Shown: in pieces, positions 38,938 to 47,151 of the stretch
Layout: each line of letters begins with the position of its first letter
How positions within the stretch are numbered: position 1 is the stretch's first letter
DNA from: JAMHWF01 sp048500255
Lineage (GTDB): Bacteria; Pseudomonadota; Gammaproteobacteria; Burkholderiales; Burkholderiaceae_C
NCBI GenBank assembly: GCA_048500255.1
Contig: JASNYH010000003.1
Coordinates: 62,001-126,000, forward strand
Reading direction: 5' to 3'
DNA length: 64,000 nucleotides
Notes under the pieces: model-generated
Told to the model about the DNA's origin: nothing
What the model saw: only the letters and a program-made list of their open reading frames with translations
Databases searched by the model: none
Program-made: the position numbers and the translations under genes

Positions 38938-39480
38938 TCATGTTCCGAGCGTCTCGATCGTGTGCTGCTGGTTGGTGTAGATGCACAGCTCGCCGGCGAT
39001 CTCGAGCGCCTTCTTGGCGATCTCGGCGGGCGCCAGCGCGGTGTGCTCGAGCAAGGCGCGTGCCGCGGCCTGCGCGTAGGCGCCGCCCGAGCCGATGGCG
39101 ATGATGCCGTGCTCGGGCTCGAGCACGTCGCCGTTGCCCGTGATGATCAGCGAGGTGTCCTTGTCGGCGACGGCCAGCATGGCCTCGAGGCGTCGCAGCA
39201 CGCGGTCGGTGCGCCAGTCCTTGGTCAGCTCGATGGCGGCGCGCGCGAGGTGGCCCTGGTGCTTTTCGAGCTTCGCCTCGAAACGCTCGAACAGCGTGAA
39301 GGCGTCGGCCGTCGCGCCGGCGAAGCCGGCGAGCACGCGGTCGTGGTAGAGCTTGCGCACCTTGCGCGCCGACGCCTTGACGACGACGCTGCCCAGCGTC
39401 ACTTGCCCGTCGCCGCCGAGGGCGACGCTCGCGCCGCGGCGCACGCTGAGGATCGTCGTGCCGTGCCAGGTCGTGTCCAT
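38938..39480 (-). CDS. hslV: HslV peptidase subunit of the HslUV protease
   Basis: A 180-residue threonine peptidase with a proteasome beta-subunit fold. The catalytic Thr is in HGTTILSVRRG, exposed after removal of the short leader. The segment GSGGAYAQAAARALLEHT is typical. It forms dodecamers capped by HslU hexamers and degrades misfolded proteins. The gene lies upstream of hslU with a repeat copy between them. Confidence 0.97.
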   Translation of the reverse strand: MDTTWHGTTILSVRRGASVALGGDGQVTLGSVVVKASARKVRKLYHDRVLAGFAGATADAFTLFERFEAKLEKHQGHLARAAIELTKDWRTDRVLRRLEAMLAVADKDTSLIITGNGDVLEPEHGIIAIGSGGAYAQAAARALLEHTALAPAEIAKKALEIAGELCIYTNQQHTIETLGT

Positions 39481-39545
39481 CGGCGGCAGGTGGGGTCGGG
39501 TCGGTGGAGTTCAAGCCGAGGCCGGCGCGGCCTCGCGCGCGCTCG

Positions 39546-41366
39546 TCAGACGGTGCGCACCTTGACCTTGGCGTGCTCGTTGATGCCCATCGCGCCGAAG
39601 AAGAGCGCGACGAGGCGGTGCGCGTCGGTGAACATCACGGTGCGGTTCTCTCCGCGGCGCTGCAGCACCCAGTTGAGCAGGTCGCCGGCGGCGATGAAGT
39701 CGACGCGGATCAGCTTGGCGCACGACACGTTGACGACGGGCGCGGCATCGAGCTCGTCGTCCATCTTCTTCAACGTCGCGCCGATGTCGCCGACGAGCTG
39801 GCCCGCCAGCTCGACGTTGGCGATCTGCAGCGTCGACGGCTCGTCGCCGAGCGACGACTCGACGAAGGTCGTCGACGCATCGCCGACCAGCGACAGCACC
39901 GGCGACTGCGTGCTGGCGGCCGCGCCGCTGAAGCGCACCTTGCACCTGGCGCGCTCCCACGACGGCGGCGACACCTCGTAGGTGACGCAGTAGTCGATCG
40001 CCGTCTCGTCGAACTGATCGGCGCGGTTGGCCAGGCGCAGCGCGTCGAGGCGCAGCTGCCAGTACGCCGGGTCGGCGTCGCGCACGCCGGTGGGCGCGGC
40101 GTCGTGCAGCACGGCCAGCAGGTGGTTGCCGCCGATCCAGCGCATGTCCAGCGGCTCCGTCGCCCAGTGGCGGAACACCTCGCTCATGCGCGCGCAGGCC
40201 TCGGCGTCGATGCTGCGCAGTGCGTTCCAGTCGAGCACCCACGGCAGCGGCATCTGCAGCAGCTCGGAGCGCATGAGCGCCACCGTCTCGGCATCGACGA
40301 CTTCGGGGCAAACCCAGCCGACCTGGGCGTCGACGCGGCCGCGCGCCGGCGTGTCGTCGACCGCCGTCTCGGCGACCAGCTTGGGCATCGAGAACCACTG
40401 CGGCGACGACCAGCCGAACTGCTGCGCGTAGTCGATCGCCAGGCTCTCGAACTTGTGCTGCTCGCCGATCGCGCGATAGAGGTCGAAGCGCACCAGCCAG
40501 GTCTCGGCGTGCTGGGCGCGCGCGCCGCCGGCCCCGGTCAGGCGCGACAGCGACTGCTCGCACGACTCGAAGTCGGCGTTGGCGAACGAGATCACGGCTT
40601 CGTCGAGCTCGGGGTCGTGAGCGACTTCGCTGACCTCGACGGAGAACGCGCTGTTGAAGTCGCCGACGGCGTTGAGCTTGGCGGCCGACAGCGGCGCCGC
40701 CGCGCCGCGCACGGCCTCTTCGGGCACGGCGGCGGTGAGCTCGGGGGCATCGGCGAACGGCATGCGCCCGCTGGGCGTGTAGACCGGTGCACGCGCGATC
40801 GGCACCGTGGTCGGCGAGATGGCGTCGGGCGGCGCGGGGCTGCGCTTCGCCGCCGCGGCCGCCGCGGCCGGCGTGGCGGCCGCGGGCGCTGCCACCCGCG
40901 CGGCCTGCGGCGCCGCTGCGGCGCGCGCCGCCGCAGCGCCTTCGATCGGCGCCGGCTGCGTCATCGCCTCGTAGAAGGTGTGCGGCTTGCGCGCCGTGGT
41001 GGCGTAGTTGTCGCCCACCATCTGCTGCTCGATCTCGTCGATCTTGGCCTTGACGCCGCTGTCGGCCTTGGCGCCGCTGTCGTTCAGGCGTTCCGAGTCG
41101 TCGATGCGCGATGAGCCGCCGAGCGCGGCGAGCTGCTCGCTCGACAGCCCCTCGCGGCGCACCTTGCGCAGCATGTCGAACTCGCGCTTGCGCACGAAGT
41201 CGTTGCGCCGCTTGCGCTCGATCATCGCCTTGAGTTCCGACTTGGCGTACTCTGTCTCGCGCACGTCCTCGGTGCGCGGCGTCAGGTCGGCCCAGTCGGT
41301 GGTCGGGTTGGCGACGAACCGGACGACCTTGCGCAGGAAGCTGTCGTTGTCTTTGGGGTCCGGCAT
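39546..41366 (-). CDS. Large protein with C-terminal STAS-like region
   Basis: A 606-residue soluble protein. The N-terminus (about 1-110) is charged and helical, and 130-180 is a long Ala/Pro linker. The C-terminal part contains two weakly similar segments, the last (CAKLIRVDFIAAGDLLNWVLQRRG) resembling a STAS domain such as MlaB. Proteins like this are found near hslV and dksA in Burkholderiales (recalled). A role in signalling or envelope maintenance is only a guess. Confidence 0.6.
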   Translation of the reverse strand: MPDPKDNDSFLRKVVRFVANPTTDWADLTPRTEDVRETEYAKSELKAMIERKRRNDFVRKREFDMLRKVRREGLSSEQLAALGGSSRIDDSERLNDSGAKADSGVKAKIDEIEQQMVGDNYATTARKPHTFYEAMTQPAPIEGAAAARAAAAPQAARVAAPAAATPAAAAAAAKRSPAPPDAISPTTVPIARAPVYTPSGRMPFADAPELTAAVPEEAVRGAAAPLSAAKLNAVGDFNSAFSVEVSEVAHDPELDEAVISFANADFESCEQSLSRLTGAGGARAQHAETWLVRFDLYRAIGEQHKFESLAIDYAQQFGWSSPQWFSMPKLVAETAVDDTPARGRVDAQVGWVCPEVVDAETVALMRSELLQMPLPWVLDWNALRSIDAEACARMSEVFRHWATEPLDMRWIGGNHLLAVLHDAAPTGVRDADPAYWQLRLDALRLANRADQFDETAIDYCVTYEVSPPSWERARCKVRFSGAAASTQSPVLSLVGDASTTFVESSLGDEPSTLQIANVELAGQLVGDIGATLKKMDDELDAAPVVNVSCAKLIRVDFIAAGDLLNWVLQRRGENRTVMFTDAHRLVALFFGAMGINEHAKVKVRTV

Positions 41367-41404
41367 GGCGGGGGCGCAGGGGACTCTCGGCGACTCGGAC
41401 GCCG

Positions 41405-42427
41405 TCAGTCCCCGAACATCTTCTGCTTGAGCTCGCGGCGCTGCTGTGCTTCGAGGGACAGTGTAGCCGTCGGCCGCGCGATCAGCCGCCCCAGGCCGAT
41501 CGGCTCGCCCGTTTCGTCACAGAAGCCGTAGTCGCCGCTGTCGAGACGCGCCAGCGACTGCGAGATCTTCTTGAGCAGCTTGCGCTCGCGGTCACGCGTG
41601 CGCAGCTCGAGGGCGTGCTCCTCCTCGATCGTCGCGCGGTCGGCGGGGTCGGGGACGATCGACGTGTCTTCGCGCAGGTGCTCCGTCGTCTCGCCGGCGT
41701 TGGACAGCAGGTCGTCCTTGAGGGCCTGCAGCCGGCTGCGGAAGAACTCGAGCTGTTTGTCGTTCATGTACTCCGACTCGGGCATCGACAGCAGCTCCTC
41801 CTCGGTGAGGTCGCGGCCGGCCTTCGACTTCCAGGCGTTGGCGAGCTTCGGGTCGGCCTTGTAGGCGGGGCGTGCGACGTCGCCCTCGGGAGCGACGTGG
41901 CGCGCCGGCGGCTTGGGCGGCGCGAAGCGGTCGGCGAAGCGGCTCGACCCCTGCACCGGCGGCGGTGTCGTCGGCATCACGACGGGCGTCTTGCTGGCGC
42001 GGGCCGGGCGCGGCGCCTCGGCGGGGCGGGCTTCGGGGGCGGGGGAGGGAGATTTCGCTTGCGGAGGCATCGGGGACGGGGTGATCGCTTTCTTCGGCGC
42101 CGCCGTGGCGGTGCCGGAGGTCACGGCCCGCGGAGCGGGCTTCGTGGCCGGTTTCTGGGGATTCTTCTTCGGGGCGGCAGTCTTGGCGGCCTTGGGGGCG
42201 GATTTCGGGGCGGCCTTCGCAGCCGCCTTCGGGGCGGGCTTGGCCGCCGGGCGGGCGGCGGCCTTGGCGGCAGGCCGGGACGCCTTTTTCGCCGGGGCCT
42301 TGGCGGCGGGGCGGGCCGGGCGCGCCGAGGTCTTGGCCGCCGGCTTGGGGGCTTTCACCGGCTTGGCGGGTCGCTTCGGCGAGGCCTTCTTCGCCGGCGA
42401 TGTCTTCTTGGCCGCGGTCTTGCTCAC
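41405..42427 (-). CDS. dksA: DksA-family RNA polymerase-binding protein with a long histone-H1-like tail
   Basis: A 340-residue protein. Residues about 206-340 are a typical DksA: the coiled coil with PDPADRA near its tip and the globular part YGFCDETGEPIGLGRLIARPTATL. Only the first zinc-site Cys is kept, as in other alpha/betaproteobacterial forms (recalled). Residues 1-205 are made of Lys/Ala/Pro-rich AKPAAK-like repeats, as in histone H1-like bacterial proteins. Usual DksA length is about 140-160, so this is more than double. It would act with ppGpp at rRNA and other promoters. Confidence 0.9.
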   Translation of the reverse strand: MSKTAAKKTSPAKKASPKRPAKPVKAPKPAAKTSARPARPAAKAPAKKASRPAAKAAARPAAKPAPKAAAKAAPKSAPKAAKTAAPKKNPQKPATKPAPRAVTSGTATAAPKKAITPSPMPPQAKSPSPAPEARPAEAPRPARASKTPVVMPTTPPPVQGSSRFADRFAPPKPPARHVAPEGDVARPAYKADPKLANAWKSKAGRDLTEEELLSMPESEYMNDKQLEFFRSRLQALKDDLLSNAGETTEHLREDTSIVPDPADRATIEEEHALELRTRDRERKLLKKISQSLARLDSGDYGFCDETGEPIGLGRLIARPTATLSLEAQQRRELKQKMFGD

Positions 42428-42532
42428 CTGAGTCTCCTCGCAACGGCGTTATACCCGCCCAGCCGGCCGCGGGTCACGCTGCGGCCCGTCGAGCGCCGCG
42501 CATTGTAGCGATGTCGCCGGCGCGCGGCGGCA

Positions 42533-43576
42533 TCAGACGAGGCATTGCTCCAACCCCTGGACGAACACGTCGCGCGGCAGGTCGATCCCGATGAAGACCA
42601 TCTTGCTCGTCTTGGGCTCGCCGGGTGCCCACTTGGCGCCGAGGTCGCTGCCCATGAGCTGGTGCACGCCCTGGAAGACGACCTTGCGGTCGGTGCCCTT
42701 CATGTGCAGCACGCCCTTGTAGCGCAGCATGCGCGGGCCGTAGACCTGCACGATCGAGCCGAGGAAGTCCTCCAGCTTGGCTGGATTGAAGGCGCGGTCG
42801 GCACGGAACACGAACGACTTGACGTCGTCGTCGTGGCGGTGGTGGTGCGGGTGGTTGCAGTGCTCGCCGTGCTCGTGATCGTGATCGTGGTGATGGTGGT
42901 CGTGGCCGGCATCGGCGTTCAGGAAGTCGGGGTCGATGTCGAGCTTGCTGTTGAGGTTGAAGCCCTTGAGGTCGAACACCGACGCGAGCGGCACCTCGCC
43001 GAAGTGCACCGTGCGCTGCGGGGCGCGCGGATTCATGTGCTTGATGCGGTGCGTCAGGTCGTCGAGCGCGGCCTGGTCGACCAGGTCGGCCTTGCTGATG
43101 AAGATCTGGTCGGCGAAGCCGATCTGGCGCCGCACCTCCTGGCGCTCGTCGAGCTGCTGCTGGGCGTGCTTGGCGTCGACCAGCGTGAGGATGGAGTCGA
43201 GCAGGTAGGTCTCGGCGACCTCGTCGTCCATGAAGAAGGTCTGCGCCACCGGGCCGGGATCGGCCAGGCCGGTGGTCTCGATCACGACGCGCTCGAAGTC
43301 GAGCTCGCCGGCGCGCTTCTTGGCCGCCAGGTCGGCCAGCGTCGTGCGCAGGTCCTCGCGGATCGTGCAGCAGACGCAGCCGTTGTTCATCTGGATGATC
43401 TGCTCGCCGGTGTCGGCGACGAGGATCTCGTTGTCGATGTTCTCCTCGCCGAACTCGTTCTCGATGACGGCGATCTTCTGGCCGTGCGCCTCGGTCAGCA
43501 CCCGCTTGAGCAGCGTGGTCTTGCCCGAGCCCAGGAAGCCCGTGAGGATGGTGGCGGGGATGAGGCCGGTGGACAT
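42533..43576 (-). CDS. COG0523 (CobW/P47K) GTPase, putative zinc metallochaperone
   Basis: A 347-residue SIMIBI GTPase. Walker A GFLGSGKT (13-20), the metal motif GCVCC (66-70), and SKADLVD as G4 are clear. A His/Asp-rich loop covers residues about 221-248, as in zinc-handling members of the family. The CobW C-terminal domain follows. It may insert zinc into client proteins under shortage. It sits just upstream of dksA on the same strand. Confidence 0.92.
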   Translation of the reverse strand: MSTGLIPATILTGFLGSGKTTLLKRVLTEAHGQKIAVIENEFGEENIDNEILVADTGEQIIQMNNGCVCCTIREDLRTTLADLAAKKRAGELDFERVVIETTGLADPGPVAQTFFMDDEVAETYLLDSILTLVDAKHAQQQLDERQEVRRQIGFADQIFISKADLVDQAALDDLTHRIKHMNPRAPQRTVHFGEVPLASVFDLKGFNLNSKLDIDPDFLNADAGHDHHHHDHDHEHGEHCNHPHHHRHDDDVKSFVFRADRAFNPAKLEDFLGSIVQVYGPRMLRYKGVLHMKGTDRKVVFQGVHQLMGSDLGAKWAPGEPKTSKMVFIGIDLPRDVFVQGLEQCLV

Positions 43577-43694
43577 GAGCTCGCTCCGGGATGCAGGGGG
43601 CGCTTTCGAGGGGCCGGAAGTATGCAGCATCGCGCCGCTTCGTGCCAGGCGCATCGGGTATTCTTGCGCGACCCGAACTCCTCGCGTCCGCGCG

Positions 43695-44597
43695 ATGCCC
43701 GATCCCCACCCGAGTCGCCCTGCACGCGGGGGCGACAAGACCGCCGCCGCTGCGGCCGAGCGGCGCACGTTGTTCGAGCGCGTGGTCGACTTCCTGTCGC
43801 CCGGCCCGGACTCGCGGCACGAGCTGTTCGAGACGCTGGCCGACGCCGAGCAGCGCGAGCTGATCGCGCCCGAGTCGCGCATGATGGTCGAGGGCGTGAT
43901 CCGCATGGCCGACATGACGGCCGGCGACGTGATGGTGGCGGCCAAGCGCATGGACCTGCTCGACATCGACGCACCCTACGACCAGCTGCTCGACGCCGTG
44001 ATCCGCACCGCGCACTCGCGCTTCCCCGTCTACGAGGGCGGGCGCGACAACATCATCGGCATCCTGATGGCCAAGGACCTGCTCAAGCTGCAGCGCGCGC
44101 CCGAGCTGAACCTGCGCACGCTGCTGCGCCCGGCCGTCTTCGTGCCCGAGAGCAAGGGCCTGAACGAGCTGCTGCGCGACTTTCGCTCCAACCGCAACCA
44201 CCTGGCGATCGTGATCGACGAGTTCGGCAACACGGCCGGGCTGATCACGATCGAGGACGTGCTCGAGGAGATCGTCGGCGAGATCGAGGACGAGTTCGAC
44301 GACAAGGAGGCCGAGGGCAGCATCTACACGCTGGCCGACGGCACGCAGCGCGTCGCCGGTGACGCCGACATCGCCGCCGTCAACGAGGCCTTCGGCACGC
44401 ACCTGTCGGTCGACGAGTTCGACACCATCGGCGGCCTGATCGCGCACCAGTTCGGCCGCGTGCCGCGGCGCGGCGAGTCGCTCGTCGTCGACGGGCTCGA
44501 GTTCTCCGTCATGCTCACGCGCGGCGGCGCCGTGCGCTGGTTCAAGGTGCAGCGCACCGCGCGCGAGGGCGCCGGCGACACGCCGGCCGAGGCTTGA
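43695..44597 (+). CDS. CorC/HlyC-like CBS-domain protein
   Basis: A 300-residue soluble protein. Two CBS domains (about 70-200; MTAGDVMVAAKRMDLLDID, then EFGNTAGLITIEDVLEEIVGEIEDE) are followed by the CorC_HlyC transporter-associated domain. The E. coli relative CorC (YbeX) precedes lnt in the same way and has been tied to magnesium/cobalt efflux and to ribosome quality. Its stop overlaps the TTG start of lnt. Confidence 0.92.
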   Translation: MPDPHPSRPARGGDKTAAAAAERRTLFERVVDFLSPGPDSRHELFETLADAEQRELIAPESRMMVEGVIRMADMTAGDVMVAAKRMDLLDIDAPYDQLLDAVIRTAHSRFPVYEGGRDNIIGILMAKDLLKLQRAPELNLRTLLRPAVFVPESKGLNELLRDFRSNRNHLAIVIDEFGNTAGLITIEDVLEEIVGEIEDEFDDKEAEGSIYTLADGTQRVAGDADIAAVNEAFGTHLSVDEFDTIGGLIAHQFGRVPRRGESLVVDGLEFSVMLTRGGAVRWFKVQRTAREGAGDTPAEA

Positions 44598-46162
44598 GCA
44601 CGGCCGCGCCGCCGGCGGCCGCGGCAGGCCGCGCCCGCGTCGTCGACGTCGACCTGCTGGTCGCGCTGGCCGCCGGAGCGCTGCACAGCCTGACCTTCGT
44701 CTACACCGACGCCTGGCCGCTGCAGATCGCCTTCGTCGCGCTGCTCGCGTGGCGCATCCACGAGGCGACGCCCGGGCGCGCCGCGCTGCTCGGCGGCGCC
44801 TTCGGCACCACGTGGCTGGCGGCCGGCACCTGGTGGATGTACGTCAGCATGCACCGCTATGGTGGGCTGCCGGCATGGATGGCGGCGCTGGCCGTGCTGC
44901 TGCTGGCGCTGACGCTGTCGCTCTACCTTGCGGGGGCGCTGGCGCTGCACGCCCGGCTGCGGCGCGGCCGGCCGGTCTTCGACGCGCTGCTGTTCGCCGC
45001 CTGCTGGCTGGCCGCCGAACTGGCGCGCGGCGTGCTGTTCACCGGCTTTCCGTGGATCGCCAGCGGCTATGCGCACGTCGACTCGCCGCTCGCGCGGCTG
45101 GCGCCGTGGATCGGCGTCTACGGCATCGGCTTCGTCGCCGCCGGGCTGGCCGGGCTGGTCGGCGCGCTGGTATCGCAGTTCCACGCGCCGGGGCGGCGCC
45201 TCGCGCGGCGCAGCACGGCCACGGCGGTGCTGGCCGCCGTCGCGCTGGCCGTGCTGGCCTGGTGGCCGCCGGCCGAGTTCACGCGGCCGACGACGACGCT
45301 GCAGGTCTCGCTGCTGCAGACCCACGTGCCGCAGGAGCAGAAGTTCGACCCCGAACGCGTGCCGCAGGCGCTGCAGTGGCTGGCCGACGAGTTGATCGCG
45401 ACGCAGGCCGACCTCGTCGTCGCGCCCGAGACGGCGATCCCGCTGCTGCCCGACCAGCTCGCGCCCGAGTACTGGCAGGCGCTGCGCGAGCGCTTCGGCG
45501 GCGCCGCGGCGGCGCTCGTCGGCCTGCCGCTGGGCAGCTACGAGCAGGGCTACACCAACTCGGCAGCCGGCCTGTCGCGCGCCGCGCAGGCGCTGCCCGG
45601 CGGGCACTACCGCTACGACAAGCACCATCTCGTGCCGTTCGGCGAGTTCATCCCGAAGGGATTCCGCTGGTTCACCGAGATGATGAACATCCCGCTCGGC
45701 GACTTCGCGCGCGGGCCACTGGTCGCGCCGTCGTTCGCCGTGCATGGCGAGCGCGTCGCGCCCAACATCTGCTACGAGGACCTGTTCGGCGAGCAGCTCG
45801 GCGCGCGCTTTCGCGACTCGGCATCGGCGCCGACGATCTTCGCCAACCTGAGCAACATCGGCTGGTTCGGCGACACGATCGCCGTCGAGCAGCACCTGAA
45901 CATCTCGCGGCTGCGCGCGCTCGAGTTCGAGCGGCCGATGCTGCGCGCCACCAACACCGGCGCGACGGCCATCGTCGACCACCGCGGCAGCGTCGTGCAG
46001 TCGATCGCGCCATTCACGCGCGGCCGCGTCGACGGTCCGGTGCAGGGCCGCGACGGCCTCACGCCCTATGCACGCTGGGTGTCGCGCTGGGGCCTGTGGC
46101 CACTGGCGGCGCTGGCCGCGGCCATCGTCGCGGCGACGATGGCGCTGCGCCTGCGCCCCTAG
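44594..46162 (+). CDS. lnt: Apolipoprotein N-acyltransferase
   Basis: A 522-residue inner-membrane enzyme that adds the third acyl chain to lipoproteins. About seven membrane helices precede a nitrilase-fold domain with the triad Glu (VVAPETAIP), Lys (RYDKHHLVPFGE) and Cys (NICYEDLFG). The start appears to be TTG at 44594, overlapping the corC stop (TTGA). No ATG occurs until about residue 82, inside the membrane domain. Confidence 0.93.
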   Translation: MSTAAPPAAAAGRARVVDVDLLVALAAGALHSLTFVYTDAWPLQIAFVALLAWRIHEATPGRAALLGGAFGTTWLAAGTWWMYVSMHRYGGLPAWMAALAVLLLALTLSLYLAGALALHARLRRGRPVFDALLFAACWLAAELARGVLFTGFPWIASGYAHVDSPLARLAPWIGVYGIGFVAAGLAGLVGALVSQFHAPGRRLARRSTATAVLAAVALAVLAWWPPAEFTRPTTTLQVSLLQTHVPQEQKFDPERVPQALQWLADELIATQADLVVAPETAIPLLPDQLAPEYWQALRERFGGAAAALVGLPLGSYEQGYTNSAAGLSRAAQALPGGHYRYDKHHLVPFGEFIPKGFRWFTEMMNIPLGDFARGPLVAPSFAVHGERVAPNICYEDLFGEQLGARFRDSASAPTIFANLSNIGWFGDTIAVEQHLNISRLRALEFERPMLRATNTGATAIVDHRGSVVQSIAPFTRGRVDGPVQGRDGLTPYARWVSRWGLWPLAALAAAIVAATMALRLRP

Positions 46163-46224
46163 AATCGCCCATTCCCCGGCGCGCGCGCGCGTGCACGGCG
46201 CCGTCTTCGATCTCCGGAATCCCG

Positions 46225-47151
46225 ATGCTGACGTTCCAGCAACTCATCCTGCGCCTGCAGTCGTACTGGGCCGAGCAGGGCTGTGCGCTGCTGCAGCCCT
46301 ACGACATGGAAGTCGGCGCCGGCACCAGCCACACGGCGACCTTCCTGCGCGCGCTCGGCCCCGAGCCGTGGAAGGCGGCCTACGTGCAGCCCAGCCGCCG
46401 CCCCAAGGACGGCCGCTACGGCGACAACCCGAACCGGCTGCAGCACTACTACCAGTACCAGGTGGTGCTGAAGCCCGCGCCGGCGAACATCCTCGACCTC
46501 TACCTCGGCTCGCTCGAAGCGCTCGGCTTCGACCTGAAGACGAACGACGTGCGCTTCGTCGAGGACGACTGGGAGAACCCGACGCTCGGCGCCTGGGGGC
46601 TGGGCTGGGAGGTCTGGCTCAACGGCATGGAGGTGACGCAGTTCACCTACTTCCAGCAGGTCGGCGGCATCGACTGCCGGCCGATCACGGGCGAGATCAC
46701 GTACGGCCTCGAGCGCCTGGCGATGTACCTGCAGGGCGTCGACAACGTCTACGACCTGACGTGGACCGAGGGGTTGCGCTACGGCGACGTCTACCTGCAA
46801 AACGAGCAGGAGCAGAGCGCCTACAACTTCGAGCACAGCGACGTCGAGTTCCTGCTCGGCGCCTTCGCGGCGCACGAGAAGCAGGCGCAGCACCTGATGG
46901 GCGCGCAGCTCGCGCTGCCCGCCTACGAGCAGGTGCTCAAGGCGGCGCACAGCTTCAATTTGCTCGACGCGCGCGGCGCGATCAGCGTCACCGAGCGCGC
47001 CGCCTACATCGGCCGCATCCGCAACCTGGCGCGCGCCGTCGCGCAGAGCTATCTCGAAAGCCGCGCGCGGCTCGGCTTCCCGATGGCGCCGCGGGCCTGG
47101 GCCGACGAAGTCGCAGCGCAGCTCGACACCAAGAACCGGAAGGCCGCCTGA
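46225..47151 (+). CDS. glyQ: Glycyl-tRNA synthetase alpha subunit
   Basis: A 308-residue class II aminoacyl-tRNA synthetase subunit with the active site. Signatures include FQQLILRLQSYWAEQGCALLQPYDMEVGAGT from the start, MEVTQFTYFQQVGG and GEITYGLERLAMY. Its stop overlaps the glyS start by one base (TGATG at 47149-47153). Confidence 0.97.
   Translation: MLTFQQLILRLQSYWAEQGCALLQPYDMEVGAGTSHTATFLRALGPEPWKAAYVQPSRRPKDGRYGDNPNRLQHYYQYQVVLKPAPANILDLYLGSLEALGFDLKTNDVRFVEDDWENPTLGAWGLGWEVWLNGMEVTQFTYFQQVGGIDCRPITGEITYGLERLAMYLQGVDNVYDLTWTEGLRYGDVYLQNEQEQSAYNFEHSDVEFLLGAFAAHEKQAQHLMGAQLALPAYEQVLKAAHSFNLLDARGAISVTERAAYIGRIRNLARAVAQSYLESRARLGFPMAPRAWADEVAAQLDTKNRKAA

Noticed and set aside
41872..42431. 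Plus-strand Gly/Ala-rich frames opposite the DksA tail that look like a membrane protein
   Set aside because: They are antisense to the Lys/Ala/Pro repeats; the hydrophobic look follows from the complementary codons.
42834..42915. GTG/GAT-rich repeats that might be a tandem DNA repeat
   Set aside because: They encode the His/Asp-rich metal loop of the COG0523 protein, which is typical for the family.
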